From contig JAVTLE010000004.1 of assembly GCA_033439295.1 (NCBI GenBank), positions 1,674,012 through 1,738,011 of the forward strand: a DNA stretch of 64,000 nucleotides, in the 5' to 3' direction. The notes beneath the pieces were generated by a model, which worked only from the letters and a program-made list of their open reading frames with translations, was not told the DNA's origin and ran no database searches. This DNA is from Deuterostichococcus epilithicus. Taxonomy: Eukaryota > Chlorophyta > Trebouxiophyceae > Prasiolales > Stichococcaceae. Position numbers and translations under genes: made by a program. Of this stretch, positions 46,834 through 57,700 are shown piece by piece. Every line of letters begins with the position of its first letter. Within the stretch, counting starts at the first letter, position 1.

Positions 46834-47870
46834 CGGCGGCTAGATCTTGCGTATAACACATGAAGTTGATGCTCCTGAGTATCGGAGATTGTAACTCACC
46901 ATAATGCTGATTGCGCAGCATCGAGTTGCTGCTGCAGCCTAAAAGTAGCACGTGATGTTACCACAGCATGCTCGGAGCAGCATGGGCGTCAGAAACTCGG
47001 GTGCTGCAGCTTGCTGCCATCAGTTGAGCTGCTTCATGCATCGCATCGTCCTTGCCTCGCCGCACTCCGAGAATGAGATGTTGTACGGCCGTGCACACAG
47101 CACTTATTGCTTAGTTTCTAGCCCTCATGCTGCCATGCCCTGTGGGAGCCTTGCTCGAGCAGGGGCATTATCAGCATTATCAGTAGTAGCAATAAATCAC
47201 TCAGCAGCGGCGGCGGCGGCGGCGGCGGCGGCGGCAACAGCAGCAGTAGCGCCACATCGTGCTTTCTGATAGTCAGCGACAGAGGCACCGACAAGCGTTC
47301 GAATCAAGGCGCAGGAACGGAACGAAGGACGGAAGCTCGTCCTCCTAGTTGGTGGTCGTTCGCGGTCGCTAATACTCCGGAAGCGGTGCTGTAATAAGTA
47401 AGAAGGTGATCCTGTCCTTGTTGTGGTTAAACCTCAACGTTGAGGGACTCCGCGTTGTCATGCAAGGCGATCGCTGTTACAGCTGCCCAGTCCGCAGATT
47501 CCTAGTCCGGAGTCCACAGCATCTCAGGGTCCTCCACGTACTGTTCCAGCTCCTCACAAAAGGTTGCGCAAGCCAGTCCATGTTCCTTCTGCATATCAAG
47601 ATCCAGCGCCCATGTGAGATGCGGGCGCGTCTGGCGGTGCTGATGTAGCTGCTGCACATTGTCATCCTGCGTGTACTGGCGATACTGACGCTGCACAAGA
47701 GCAGCCGGACTCAAGGCGACATTGCGGCGCTGGGCAGGTTTTCGGGGCCTGGCCAAGCTGCGCATCGCCGACAGCCGGGCAAGCCACCACGTGTGGCTGC
47801 CAGCGCTAAGCAGGCATGTGGCGCGGGAGAATCTGCGCCTTGATGACCGTGACATCATGGAGGTGCCGGA

Positions 47871-47990
47871 TTGCGTTGTCTCGCATGCCTCACGCACGTT
47901 GACCTATCCGGCCAATGCCTGGCCTTGCTGCCAGCAAACCTCGACCGCACGGTGCACCTGCGGCGCCTCGGCATGAGCTACATGAAGGAA
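47871..47990 (+). pseudogene. leucine-rich repeat fragment
   Basis: A single frame reads LACLTHVDLSGQCLALLPAN followed by LDRTVHLRRLGMSYM, a good fit to the LxxLxLSxNxLxxLPxxL repeat consensus of plant/algal LRR proteins. No flanking exons or further repeats are visible in the same frame, so I read it as a remnant of a larger LRR gene rather than a working exon. Confidence 0.35.
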
Positions 47991-48128
47991 TACGTATGTG
48001 GTGGTCGGAGTCAGCGACACTGCGGCAGTAGCCGGGATGAGCAAGGTGTGGGTGGTGGGCTTCGTTCAGGATGCAGAAGATCTTTTTCTCACCAGGGGCG
48101 ACCCCTCAGGTCTGAGATGCTACGTGCA

Positions 48129-48159
48129 CACCCACATGTCGTGTTGCGACATGTGGGTG
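48129..48159. repeat. perfect 13-bp hairpin
   Basis: CACCCACATGTCG and its exact complement flank the loop TGTTG. Intergenic, about 240 bp downstream of the cysteine synthase fusion stop (on its strand). Could be part of a transcript end or a small foldback. Confidence 0.8.
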
Positions 48160-48394
48160 CTATAAGGGCAAGACTTCGTAGTTGGCTCTGTGACCAATAT
48201 TGGAGAGTTGAGCAGGTTACTCTAGATTGATTTGAGTGGATTGTCCAAAAGATAGAGTCATTGGTAAGTTGATCAGGATCCACAACCATGATCAATTGAA
48301 GGCATGCTCCATGCACATTTTGATCTGGTCATTGACTTGCTTGGCCACTAATAGAGTCGCACAGCGCCCAGAGACAAGCTGCCGCGTCACTGCA

Positions 48395-51300
48395 TCATGC
48401 CGTCTGCGCGGCTGCGTGGACACTTGCGGCGGCGACGCGCTGCAGGAAGTCCCTCACTAGCTCCTCTGCTTCCGCCGTCGTGCCGCTGCGCTCCAGCTCG
48501 GTGCCTGCGGCAGAGCAGCCCAGTCGTCGCTGCTGTCTTCTGGCGCCCTCATGTAAGTGCCTTGTCAAGTGGGTAAGATGCCGCTGAGCATCGGTGCCAC
48601 CCAATTATCTGCTCTCTCCCCTCCCGCGCAGCTGCCTCCGGCATCCCGGTCAGGTAGTAGGTTCGACCACACGCCATGGCTGCGCCTCTCTTTGACAATG
48701 ATGCCAAGGGCCGGGCCGCGCTGCCACCACCACATGCACAGAATTGACATCAGACTAATGTTCAGAGTTTAGCTGCTCACCCAGGCGCTCGCCGGCGCCA
48801 TCCGCCGTCCAGTGCACCAGCGTCGGGACGCCGGTCACCCGCAGCCGTGGGTCCGTCCTGAAGGGGTGGTCCTGGCTCTTCCATGTCGGCCGGTCCCCCA
48901 CCAGCACCTGTCGAAGCAGGATCCAGAACGACTCTGGGGAGCTCACGAGTGCGAGGCGGAGCGGCCCGGAAAGATCGGCCCAGAGAGAGCGCGAGCGCTG
49001 TCTCCGACGACCCTCCGGCTGCTGCTCTCGAGCCCGCAGCGGTGGCCTGCGCTTGGAGTGCTGGCATCTAGGCGGTCGGCGCAGCAAGTCGGGCGGGTGC
49101 GACTGCGTTTCTGGGCCGTATCCATCAGGTGTCAGCTGCGTGCGCGGCCGGTGCGGCAACAGCACAGCGAGTGCCGTTGAGCTACCCCTGTAGATTCTTG
49201 CACACAGCCTGGCAAGCTGGAGCAGGGACCAACAGGGTTACATGTCACAGCTGTGTAATCCCCCTGGTTGGAGCCCACACCTCCAGCAGGGTGCCTCCGG
49301 CGTCCGCCACCGCTTTGCGCACCGCCGGCAGCGTGCGTCGCACATCAGGGCACCACGCCTCGCCTGCGGCCGCGCATCAAACTTCAGTAACAGTTGACAC
49401 AGTCCATCACCGCCGGCGAGCAGGCGCGCAGCACGCACCACTCATCCGGCAGACACGACGGCGGTTCAGAGGGGCTGCTCCAGCCTGTCACTCCGGATGT
49501 GCTGCTGCTGCTGTCTTTCTATTCTCTCTTTCCGCCTTGCACGCAATCTTGCAGCACCGAGGACCCACCTGTCTCGGGGTCATTGCTGGCGCGGAACAGC
49601 ACGGCGTGCGGCGCTGGGAAGAAAAGCAGCCGCGCGACGGCCGACGGAAACTCAGCCACAGTGCAGGGGCCTGGGTCGCCCGCCGCCGCCGCCTCCGAGA
49701 ACACGCCTGTCGAAAGGTACCTGCGGGCAGAAGCTTGTTAAACCATCGATGTCTGAACATGAGCGCAGCTGAAGGACAAAGGACAGGACGGCAAAGGGCT
49801 GGACATGCCTGGCGACAGGTATCTCTGGGACAGCAGCATCACACTTGAGCTGTCATTGGTGCCGGACCTAAGCATGAGCTCGCTGGGTGCACGCATGCGG
49901 CGGCACCCCCCCAATTCAGCAGCTGCGCCCCTCGGCTGCGGTCCTTTGGCAAACCCTGCTGGGAAGGCCCCAGCTCGAACCATGCATGCGCGCAATTTGT
50001 GGTGTGCAGCACACAAACGTACTCTCTCTGCAGAAATTTGGGGGCACACAGTGAAGATGCAGGCCGCACACCTGTCGCCGCGGTCGCACACGATGGCGAC
50101 GATGGTCGCGTTCTCCACCGTGTCCGACAGCCGCAGCGCCGCGCTGATGGCGCCGCCCGAGGACACGCCCGCAAAGATGCCTGCGCCGCCAGCGGAGCCG
50201 AGCTGTGTCCGTAGCCTCGGCGAGTGTAGCAACTGGTTTTCCTCTACTGGAATCCTCTGCTAGGACACAGCCCTCTATACGGCTGCTTCACCCGGCAGGG
50301 TCTGTATCCGGAAGGGTCTGCGGTGCCGCCTCCGTCTGCAGGGTTTGTGTATTATGTAGTCTAACGAGACTTGCTTCAGGTGAAACACCCGCAGCCCGGC
50401 GCCGGCGCCCTCGCAGCCCGCCAGCTCGCCTGGACGTGCGTACAGTGAACCTCGCGGCTGCTCCCAGGCTTTCCGTTGCACCGGCTGCCGATCTCCCATG
50501 CGCGCCAGGGGCCGCGTCCTCTCCTCTGCTCCGGACAGCCTCAGGTTGTTAGATGATCATCCCATCCATCATGTTTTGGAAGCTTTCCTAGATCTTACCT
50601 TCCACGCGCGCCAGCGAGCGCATTGTCTCCTCCGCCTCGGCCTGCGAGATCTCCATGACCTGGTCCACACGCTGCTCCTCAAAGATGCTGGGCAGGTACT
50701 CCTTCGGCCACCGCCGAATGCCTGCAGCACCAAAATCAATATCTCTTCACTGTCTCGCTGCTGTACTCATGCACTGAGCGGATTGCATGTTGCTGCCACC
50801 GGCTGCTCCTCGAAGATGCTGAGTAGGTACTCTTTTGGCCACCGCCGGATGTCTGCGCCGTGCACCGGCGCAGGCATCCGGCGAAGTAGGCACTCTTCTC
50901 CTTTGCTTGCAATGGAGAAGAGTGTTTACAAAGATCTGGCCGACCCGCTGCTCCTCGAAGATGCTGGCCAAACATTCCTGCAGCCACCGCCGGATGTCTG
51001 CGACACGGAGACAATCTGCAGGCCTGGACACCACACCACTGCAGCGGTGCACAGCGGGAGAGCCCGCAGGGGAGATCGGTTTGCCTGGTGGCATCTGCCG
51101 CATGAGCGGCATCGCCACCCGCAGGCCCAGGGTGCCACTGCCCACGCCAGTGGGGCGGCCCAAACCTGCAGCTGCTCTGCTAGCGACAGTGTGATAACCC
51201 AGACACAAAACCTGGCGCTGGGCGAGTGCCTCCGGGCGACAGATTCCATGACGGAGTTGTGAGCAGTCTGGACACGCTTGATATGGGCGTGCCCTTTGAC

Positions 51301-53748
51301 GGCTTGCAATCCACGCCACAGTGGACACAAGATTCCATTGGGCACTGCCGCTGAGGAGCCGCCCCCTGACGGCCGCAGGCCCATGGTGACTCGCCGTGTC
51401 GACGGCTGCACTGCAGGAGCCGAGGCCCCCTGCAGGGGCCAGGTCTGGTGGGGTGCTTACTTGTCGCGGGTTTAGAAATATGCACCTGCAATGGAGGCGC
51501 CCTCCGACGGCTGCAGGCCCACGATGCGGACGCCGGGATTTTGGCTCTTCAAAAACCGCGAGACGCCCATGATGGTCCCGGTTGTTCCCATGCTGCTCAC
51601 GAAGTGCGTCACCCGGCCGCGCGTCTGGTCCCAGATCTCGGGGCCTGCGGGGGCCAGTGCCTGCCTTGATGAGGGGAGCTGCCAGACTCCTTGCCGCAAA
51701 GGCTGCATGCTGCTGGAGGAGCGCCGCTCGCGACTGCGGGATCGTCCGAGGTGTCCGGTGTCGTGCATCGAGGGCACTGCTGGTCGGGCGCACAAGGCTG
51801 CACACCTAGTCCCTGCTGTGCAATGGTGGATTGGGCATGCAGGCTGAGCCGCTGTGCGCCCAAACGTTAGGCATTAAAAAGAGTGCTGACGAGGGTGTGG
51901 TCGCGCTTGCACATGACCAAAGTCGGGTGAACAACACGCAGGCGTCGCCAATGGCTACGCAGCCAGCAGCAGGCTCGACTGTGAGGTTGACCAGCATATT
52001 ATGGAAACGGTAAGGCCCTCGAGACCGTGCCGAAGCTGTGCGCACCGGTGCCGTTGAAGTGCGCAAGCGGGTTGTCGGCGTTACCGAACTGGTCCAGGAC
52101 CACGCCCTCCCCGCGTGCAGCCATCTCGCCCGCCAGGTCCCGTGCGAGCTCCATCTTGCCCTGAGATGAAGATGAAAGACATGAGGTCTCGCCTATAAGT
52201 GACCCTGTTCAGCTGCGGCTGCGCAATGCCGTCTTGCCCGCCAGGTCCTGCGCTGGCTCCATCTTGCATCCTGCAGAATTTAGGCAATCACCCATCGTGC
52301 TTCGATGTAGCTGTCTGGTACCATGGATCTTACACCTAACTAAACGAGGCGAGTGATGATATTTCGTCAAATCTCGTGCAGCTCTCGCCTCGGAGCAGTG
52401 GCGCGCTGCGTGGGCAGTTCCATGCCCATCAGGTCGGCTGTAGCCGCATAGGCGCTAGGCCAGGAATTAAGGAGCAGCCCTGTGGCGCATGGTCGACGGC
52501 ATGCAGCAGGTTTGTCACGGAAGCGGAGCATGACGCACCGCAGGGACGCTGATGAGCTCGGCGCCATACGCTGCCATCGCTGCCCGCCGTTCCTCGCTCA
52601 TGTTTGCTGGCCTGCAGACACAACAAATTGTGGTTCTGAAACATAAACATTGGTCAGTTTGCCTAGGTCGTGGTTGGCTGCCCATGCAACGTCAAGATGG
52701 TTTGAATGACCAAAGTAACCGGCAGAGGCTCCAGGTACGCAAGAGCATCTGCCCGCAATCAGGCTGCCTGGTGGAAGCGCAGGTGTGCGACAATGTGCTC
52801 GCACATTATCAGCTTGATGGGGTAGCCCTTGATGGCGGCCGCCATGGCGAGCGCGATGCCGGTGTTGCCGCTGGTCGCCTCGATCAGCGTGTCGCCCGGT
52901 TTTAAAGCGCCCCGCTTCTCTGCCTCGCTGATCATGCTGAGCGCCGGCCTGCAATCGAGTGTGAACATGCATGTGCATGCGCTCTGAAGCTGATCGGCAC
53001 TCGGACGGAAAACCCTAAACACAGACATCGGCTTCAAGAAGCCACGCGCACATCCGATGAGATGTAGTCCCTTTGATGTGAAGTCAAGCTGCAGCAGCAT
53101 GCGCCTCTGTCGCACGAGCTCTGCCGTTGCATGGCTTGCCTAACTACCCGGCCATGCAATGGCTAGGACATGTCCATGCATGCAGAATTTGCAACAGTCT
53201 CGCCTGTCCTTGACGGAGCCTGCTGGGTTGTCGCCTTCCAGCTTCGCCAGGATAACATTTGATGTCTTGCCAGGCAGACGCTGCAGCCGCACCAGCGGCG
53301 TCCGGCCAACCTGTGTCACGTGGCGGTCGCATGAGGCGTCAGTGGGTGGCGACCGGGGATGAATCACCGCCTGTGGCGGCTATATGAGTGGTCATCGACG
53401 AGCCGTGCCAGAAGCTCGGTGTTGTGTGCGTGTGGATTGCGTCGGCAGCATGCTACAAGCGTGTGCTGTGGCCTCCTTTGCCGGCACGGGATGCAGTCGG
53501 AGCATCGTGGGCGTTTCCAGTCATACCTGATGCTCGATCGTGGGATATTCATCATTGCTGGGCACTGTGGGCTGTGCCGGGGTTGTCCCATGTACAGCTG
53601 CGCCATTGCCAGACTCTGCCAGCACCGAGCCTGCCACCGGCGCGTGCGCCACCATGGTGAGGAATTGCAACGCTTGGCGCCTGTCCGGGGACGCCTGGGA
53701 CCTGACAGACCGAGGCGGACTGGGGCGGATGTGGGCAAGGTTTAGCAT
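48395..53748 (-). CDS. CYSM-TRX: cysteine synthase B fused to a TRP14-like thioredoxin domain
   Basis: Twelve exons (53748-53527, 53310-53204, 52948-52805, 52611-52539, 52160-52046, 51644-51486, 50721-50599, 50180-50072, 49717-49569, 49363-49281, 48907-48781, 48504-48395) join with consistent phase to 506 residues. Residues 1-74 look like a transit peptide. Residues 75-360 are a bacterial-type CysM: GSVKDR (PLP Lys near 108), TSGNTG (135-140), [56 protein letters not shown]. CysM enzymes use O-acetylserine with sulfide or thiosulfate, the latter giving S-sulfocysteine. Residues about 369-506 match TXNDC17/TRP14: [18 protein letters not shown] (404-408), [27 protein letters not shown]. The active site is WCPDV, not WCPDC. 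The junction lies within exon 49717-49569. Intron 2 has a GC donor (CAG|GCGAGA). I infer plastid location and a two-step sulfur role. Confidence 0.9.
50790..51006 (-). repeat. two exon echoes of cysteine synthase exon 7 (IRRW exon)
   Basis: Upstream of the true exon (50721) lie two open copies. At 50872-50790: [18 protein letters not shown]. At 51006-50920: [20 protein letters not shown]. The true exon reads [20 protein letters not shown]. Each copy starts after a CAG acceptor with ACATCCGG, and the distal one ends near a GTAAAC donor. They may be alternative exons or decaying duplicates. Confidence 0.9.
51357..51395 (-). repeat. exon echo: cysteine synthase exon 6 end
   Basis: CCCTGACGGCCGCAGGCCCA (plus strand) resembles CCCTCCGACGGCTGCAGGCCC within exon 6 near its end (51497-51531). 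Donor-side, about 100 bp into the intron. Confidence 0.7.
52230..52268 (-). repeat. exon echo: cysteine synthase exon 5 start
   Basis: GCAAGATGGAGCCAGCGCAG followed by GACCTGGCGGGCAAGA (minus strand) copies GCAAGATGGAGCTCGCACGG-GACCTGGCGGGCGAGA at the exon start (52160). A CAG-containing border precedes it; acceptor-side. Confidence 0.85.
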
Positions 53749-54760
53749 CAGCAAGACTGCGAGGCAGACGCCCGCCAACCCCCAGCTGCACTTGCGAGCC
53801 GCAATGCTGGATGCTGTTGGGAGCTCGGGACACGACCACGACGGTATGGTAAATGCGTTGTAACGCACTGCACCACTCCGGCAGGTTACGACATGCGGAC
53901 ACGTGAGTTTTGTCGACTTCCAGCTGGCTCACACAGATCCACAGATACTTCCCTGCTTGCTAACCTTGACAACGAGCTCTTGCACATAAGATTGTCCGCT
54001 GTCTGGCCCTAGTGCCCGCATGGCGAACACTTTCCTACGAGCTGCGCGGTCGGATCTTCAGACTCTTGAATCGCAGAGGCGCCTTAGAAACCGCCGCCGC
54101 TCGGGTCCACGGCTGGCAACGCCGCCGGCATGTGTGTGATGATGCGCCGGTGCTCGAGAGGCGCGACCTGCTGCGCCTCCGGCGTGGCCTCGGGAATTTG
54201 AGGGAAAGGCGGCGCAGGGGTGCTGCCGCCGCCGCCGCCACCGCTGCTGGAGCTTCTTGCGCCTGCAGAGGACGCAGCCGCACCTCAGCGGAAACAGCAG
54301 GACTTCGTTGGATCTACGTGCGAAACTGTGAGCCTCCGGCTGTAGCGTAAGAGAGCATGCAGCAGGTGCTGCCTGCACAGCCTGAGAAGCTGCTCTACCG
54401 GCAGGCAGCGGCAGCAGATGTAAACCAGGGCTACACTTAGGTTCAGTATCATGTAGCTTGGTCAAGTGATACAACGAGCAGATGAGTGGTGAATGGGTTC
54501 GGCTTTGGCGTGCTTGAATATACAGGGGGCTGACCTCCAGGGGCCTAGCCAGCACTGACATCGGCACTGCGCCGATGTCAGCGCTGAGTTGGCCCGCTGC
54601 CTGTCAGCGCCCTGGGGTGCACGAGTACGCCCAGCAAGCAATCGCAAACAGTTCAGGTTCTCGATCCAGCGCCTGCCCAAGTTCATCTTGAAACCCTTGA
54701 ACGACCGAGAAGCAGCCGCACCGGTGTTGCCACCGCGGCTGCCGCTGCGGCCCGTCGATG
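53749..54760. other. spacer upstream of cysteine synthase fusion
   Basis: About 1 kb between the ADA2 stop and the fusion gene start; both genes read leftward, so this should hold the ADA2 3' UTR and the fusion promoter. A plus-strand frame (54012-54350) is Arg/Ala-rich without recognisable motifs. It includes the hairpin at 54541-54594. Confidence 0.4.
54541..54594. repeat. imperfect ~24-bp-arm hairpin
   Basis: Left arm GGCCTAGCCAGC-ACTGACATCGGC (from 54542) pairs with GCCGATGTCAGCGCTGAG plus TTGGCC on the right, with about 20 of 24 positions matching. The core TGACATCGGC/GCCGATGTCA is perfect and the loop is about five bases. It lies 170 bp past the ADA2 stop. Confidence 0.75.
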
Positions 54761-57700
54761 TTACCAACAGCTGCCCCAAGTGCCCTCCAGCAGGGCTTTG
54801 CGGGCCGACTCGTCTTTGCCACGGAATAGCGGTCTAGGATAACAGCAGATAATGGCAGGGTGCGCACCCGGCGTTGCAGCCGCTGCCGCCGCGGCCGCAG
54901 GGTTGGTGGTCGACAGCCACCCGGCGCCCGCCAGCAGCTCCAGCAGGCGCAGCGTGCGGGCGCCCTCCAGCCGGAAGAAGGGCCGCGCCTCGGCCTTGGT
55001 GACGAAGCCGCGGCGGCCGGCCTCCCGCAGCAGGCCCGCCTCCATGTTGAGCAGCTGCGGCGGCAGCAGCCGCGAGCCCGCCGCCAGCTCCCGCTCCTGA
55101 GGGGGCCGGGTGGGAACAGCGCATCGGTGGGACTGGATACCCATCGCATGTAAGCATGTACGCATTCTCAAACTGGAGCATTCTGACTAAAACAGCTGTG
55201 GTGGCAGGTGTGGCCCCGCCGCCGGCGCCCGCTTCTTAAAATGCAGCATGCACACACCTCAGGACCCGGCAGCCAGAGCTGCCACAGGAGTGGAAAGCAT
55301 AGGCTAGGGCACACACGCTGTGTTGGTTGAAGCTACCGACGTCAAGGCGTGCCCACTGCCTTCCCTTGCTGCCGGCAGCATGCTGAGAACACGAGCTATT
55401 GCAATGTTTGCCCAATGCGCAAAACTCGTGCATAAAACCTACTGCTGTTACGCTCTCCGAGATGGCCATGCGGACTGGGGCCCAGGACTCTCTACTATAG
55501 GCAGAGCAACTGGTGCGGGAAACAAACAGGCGACCAAAGAAGGGTGGATCATCCACATGGGCGGATCATGTGAATGCCTCGGTAAAGGGCCACTACCATG
55601 CGGCATCAGCACGTCCTGCTGCAGCGGGTTCGCAGCAAAGGTGTCTCGATAGGGGAGGGATCCAGCCTGCCAGCTGAGGCTGCCCAGCTTAAATCAAAGC
55701 TATGTGGGTTTGCGAACCAGCAGGCAGGCCGCACGGCTGCCAGGTCAGAGGCACGTTCCACATCTTCAAAGCGGTGCTATGCGTGCTATGCCTGTGACAT
55801 CAGCGCCTCGAGGCTGGCAAATTCGACATGTCCAGCCGCATGCTGTCCTGAAAGGATGCTGCACCAAGACTGCGGAGAAGACTGGAAAACACGAGACTTG
55901 CTTGCCTTTGACGTGAGCGCCTCGAGACCCGGTAGGTTCGTGATGTCCAGCTGCACGCCGCGCCGAGCACGTCCCGCCAGCAGCGACGCCGCCAGCGGCC
56001 GCGAGTCGGCGGACGGCGGCGGCGGCGCGCCCGGCACCGCGATCGCGCTGGCGGCGGCGGCGCCCGGCGGCGGGCCGCCGACCACGCCGGCGCCCGGCAG
56101 CCACTGCCGCAGCTGCGGAGTTGGGGTACGAGCACTTGTGAGCAACAAGCACTTGTGAGCACTTGCTGGAGGTGTGAGGGCTGCTGCATGCGCTGCTTAG
56201 CGTTTCAGATGAGCCTGTTCCCTGCCGGCGTGGGGACCTCTAGAGTGTGTGGCGCCTCCAGTGGAATGGTGCGGTATACGTGCTGAACCATCGCAGTGGC
56301 AGAGCCTGTGCTGCGGTGGCTCATCATGGCCACCAGTGTCGATGGCGGCGCACGCTGCGCTGTCGAATGTGAGGCGTACCACCAGGCTCGATCACCTTAC
56401 TAGAATAACATTCAATTTGCGGGCTGCAGGCTGGCGCCGCTCGCAGCAGCCGCTGACGCTGGCACCAAGCGCGCTGGAGTGACAGAGTGACAAAGCAGCA
56501 GGAAAACAAAGTTAAGGTAAAGAAAACCTGGTCGCTGGGCGGCAGGCGGGCGCCGCCAGCGCGCCGGTGCTCTGCCTCGTACGCGTCCGCGTCGGCAAAT
56601 GTGCGGATGCCCGCCGCCCGAAGCTCCTTCAGTTCCTTCAAATTGACGACATGGCATGCTGTTTGAGCGCAAATAAAAACTCGGCGGGGATATGTTGTCC
56701 AAGCGCAAGAAACCTCAACCTCAAGCATGAGCGCGTTGCAGGCTCCTGTGTCAACAATGGTGCAGATCCCCCGTCCCCCCGCAGCTTCTTCCGCTCCTCC
56801 GAATCGATGTGACATTGACTTATTCGAGCGCAATACTCTTTGGGCGTGAACTTTTTGCAGGCGGGTAATGTATCTCATTGGACAGAAAATTAGAGGTCTT
56901 GTGTGTGGAGAGTTCACACTGAAACTCACACTGAAACTGCTCAGATCTCATTTAGAAAAGCAGGCAACAGGTTCACCAGTTGCTGGGAAACAGAACAAAA
57001 TTTCAGACCTGGATGCGGCCGCGCAGGCGCTGCTCTAGCAGGCGGCCGTCCGCCAGCGCCGCGTGCGCGCCGGGCGCCATGTAGCGCCCGAAGACGCGGG
57101 CCCGCGCATGGACCTCCTTCTCGGCCGCAGTCCACCGCCGCTCCGCCGCCTTGCAGGCAGGCTCAAAGTGTAACTAAGGATGCTTTTCAATGTCATTGCC
57201 AGGTGCTGCGCATTGAGGAACGCTGCACGCACTGCCGACAAATGTCCGCTGCCGTCCATCGCCTACCATAATATGTGAGAAGGACGCCTCTGTGCAGCGG
57301 CGGGAGCTGCTGTCTCAGCAAGCATGTTGCCATTCCGCCACACAGAATAGCACCTGTACCTGCCGTGTGGAGGGATTGCCTTGCACTGACGCATTTGCAC
57401 CCCCTGTTGCTGATCCCGACATCTGACAGGCTGACGGAAGAGAAAGCTCGATGACCAACATACAACTCGGTGGCTAATTAGGTGGCTTATTGGGGGTAGC
57501 TTCGGGTAATAATCGTGCACCATGTGCATCGCGGGCTGCATGCATGACACAAGATACTCCGAGGAAAGTCAGTCGACCGCAACAACAGCGGGTGGGAGCA
57601 GGCCGAACCCGGCACTGTGCGCGTTTGGCATGACGGTCCGCCAAGAGCAACATGTCGATGCACCCAGCGGGCCTGCCCTCAATCTGCACAGGGGTGTGCA

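Larger units (their letters stand above)
46834..48394. other. spacer with microsatellite, LRR remnant and hairpin
   Basis: About 1.56 kb between the CMC4-like gene and the 3' end of the cysteine synthase fusion. Contents: a TGTAA signal (46890-46894), a (GGC)n run near 47207-47235, a leucine-rich-repeat-like frame (47871-47990), and a perfect hairpin (48129-48159). A minus-strand frame at 47502-47700 (ending EELEQYVEDPEMLWTPD) has protein-like composition but no supporting context. Confidence 0.45.

Noticed and set aside
47502-47897. Minus-strand frame ending EELEQYVEDPEMLWTPD as a gene
   Set aside because: Some protein-like composition but no family signal and no supporting neighbours; recorded only as a possibility in the spacer entry.
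54012-54350. Plus-strand Arg/Ala-rich frame as a small gene
   Set aside because: Its composition is that of GC-rich antisense reading and no family motif is visible.
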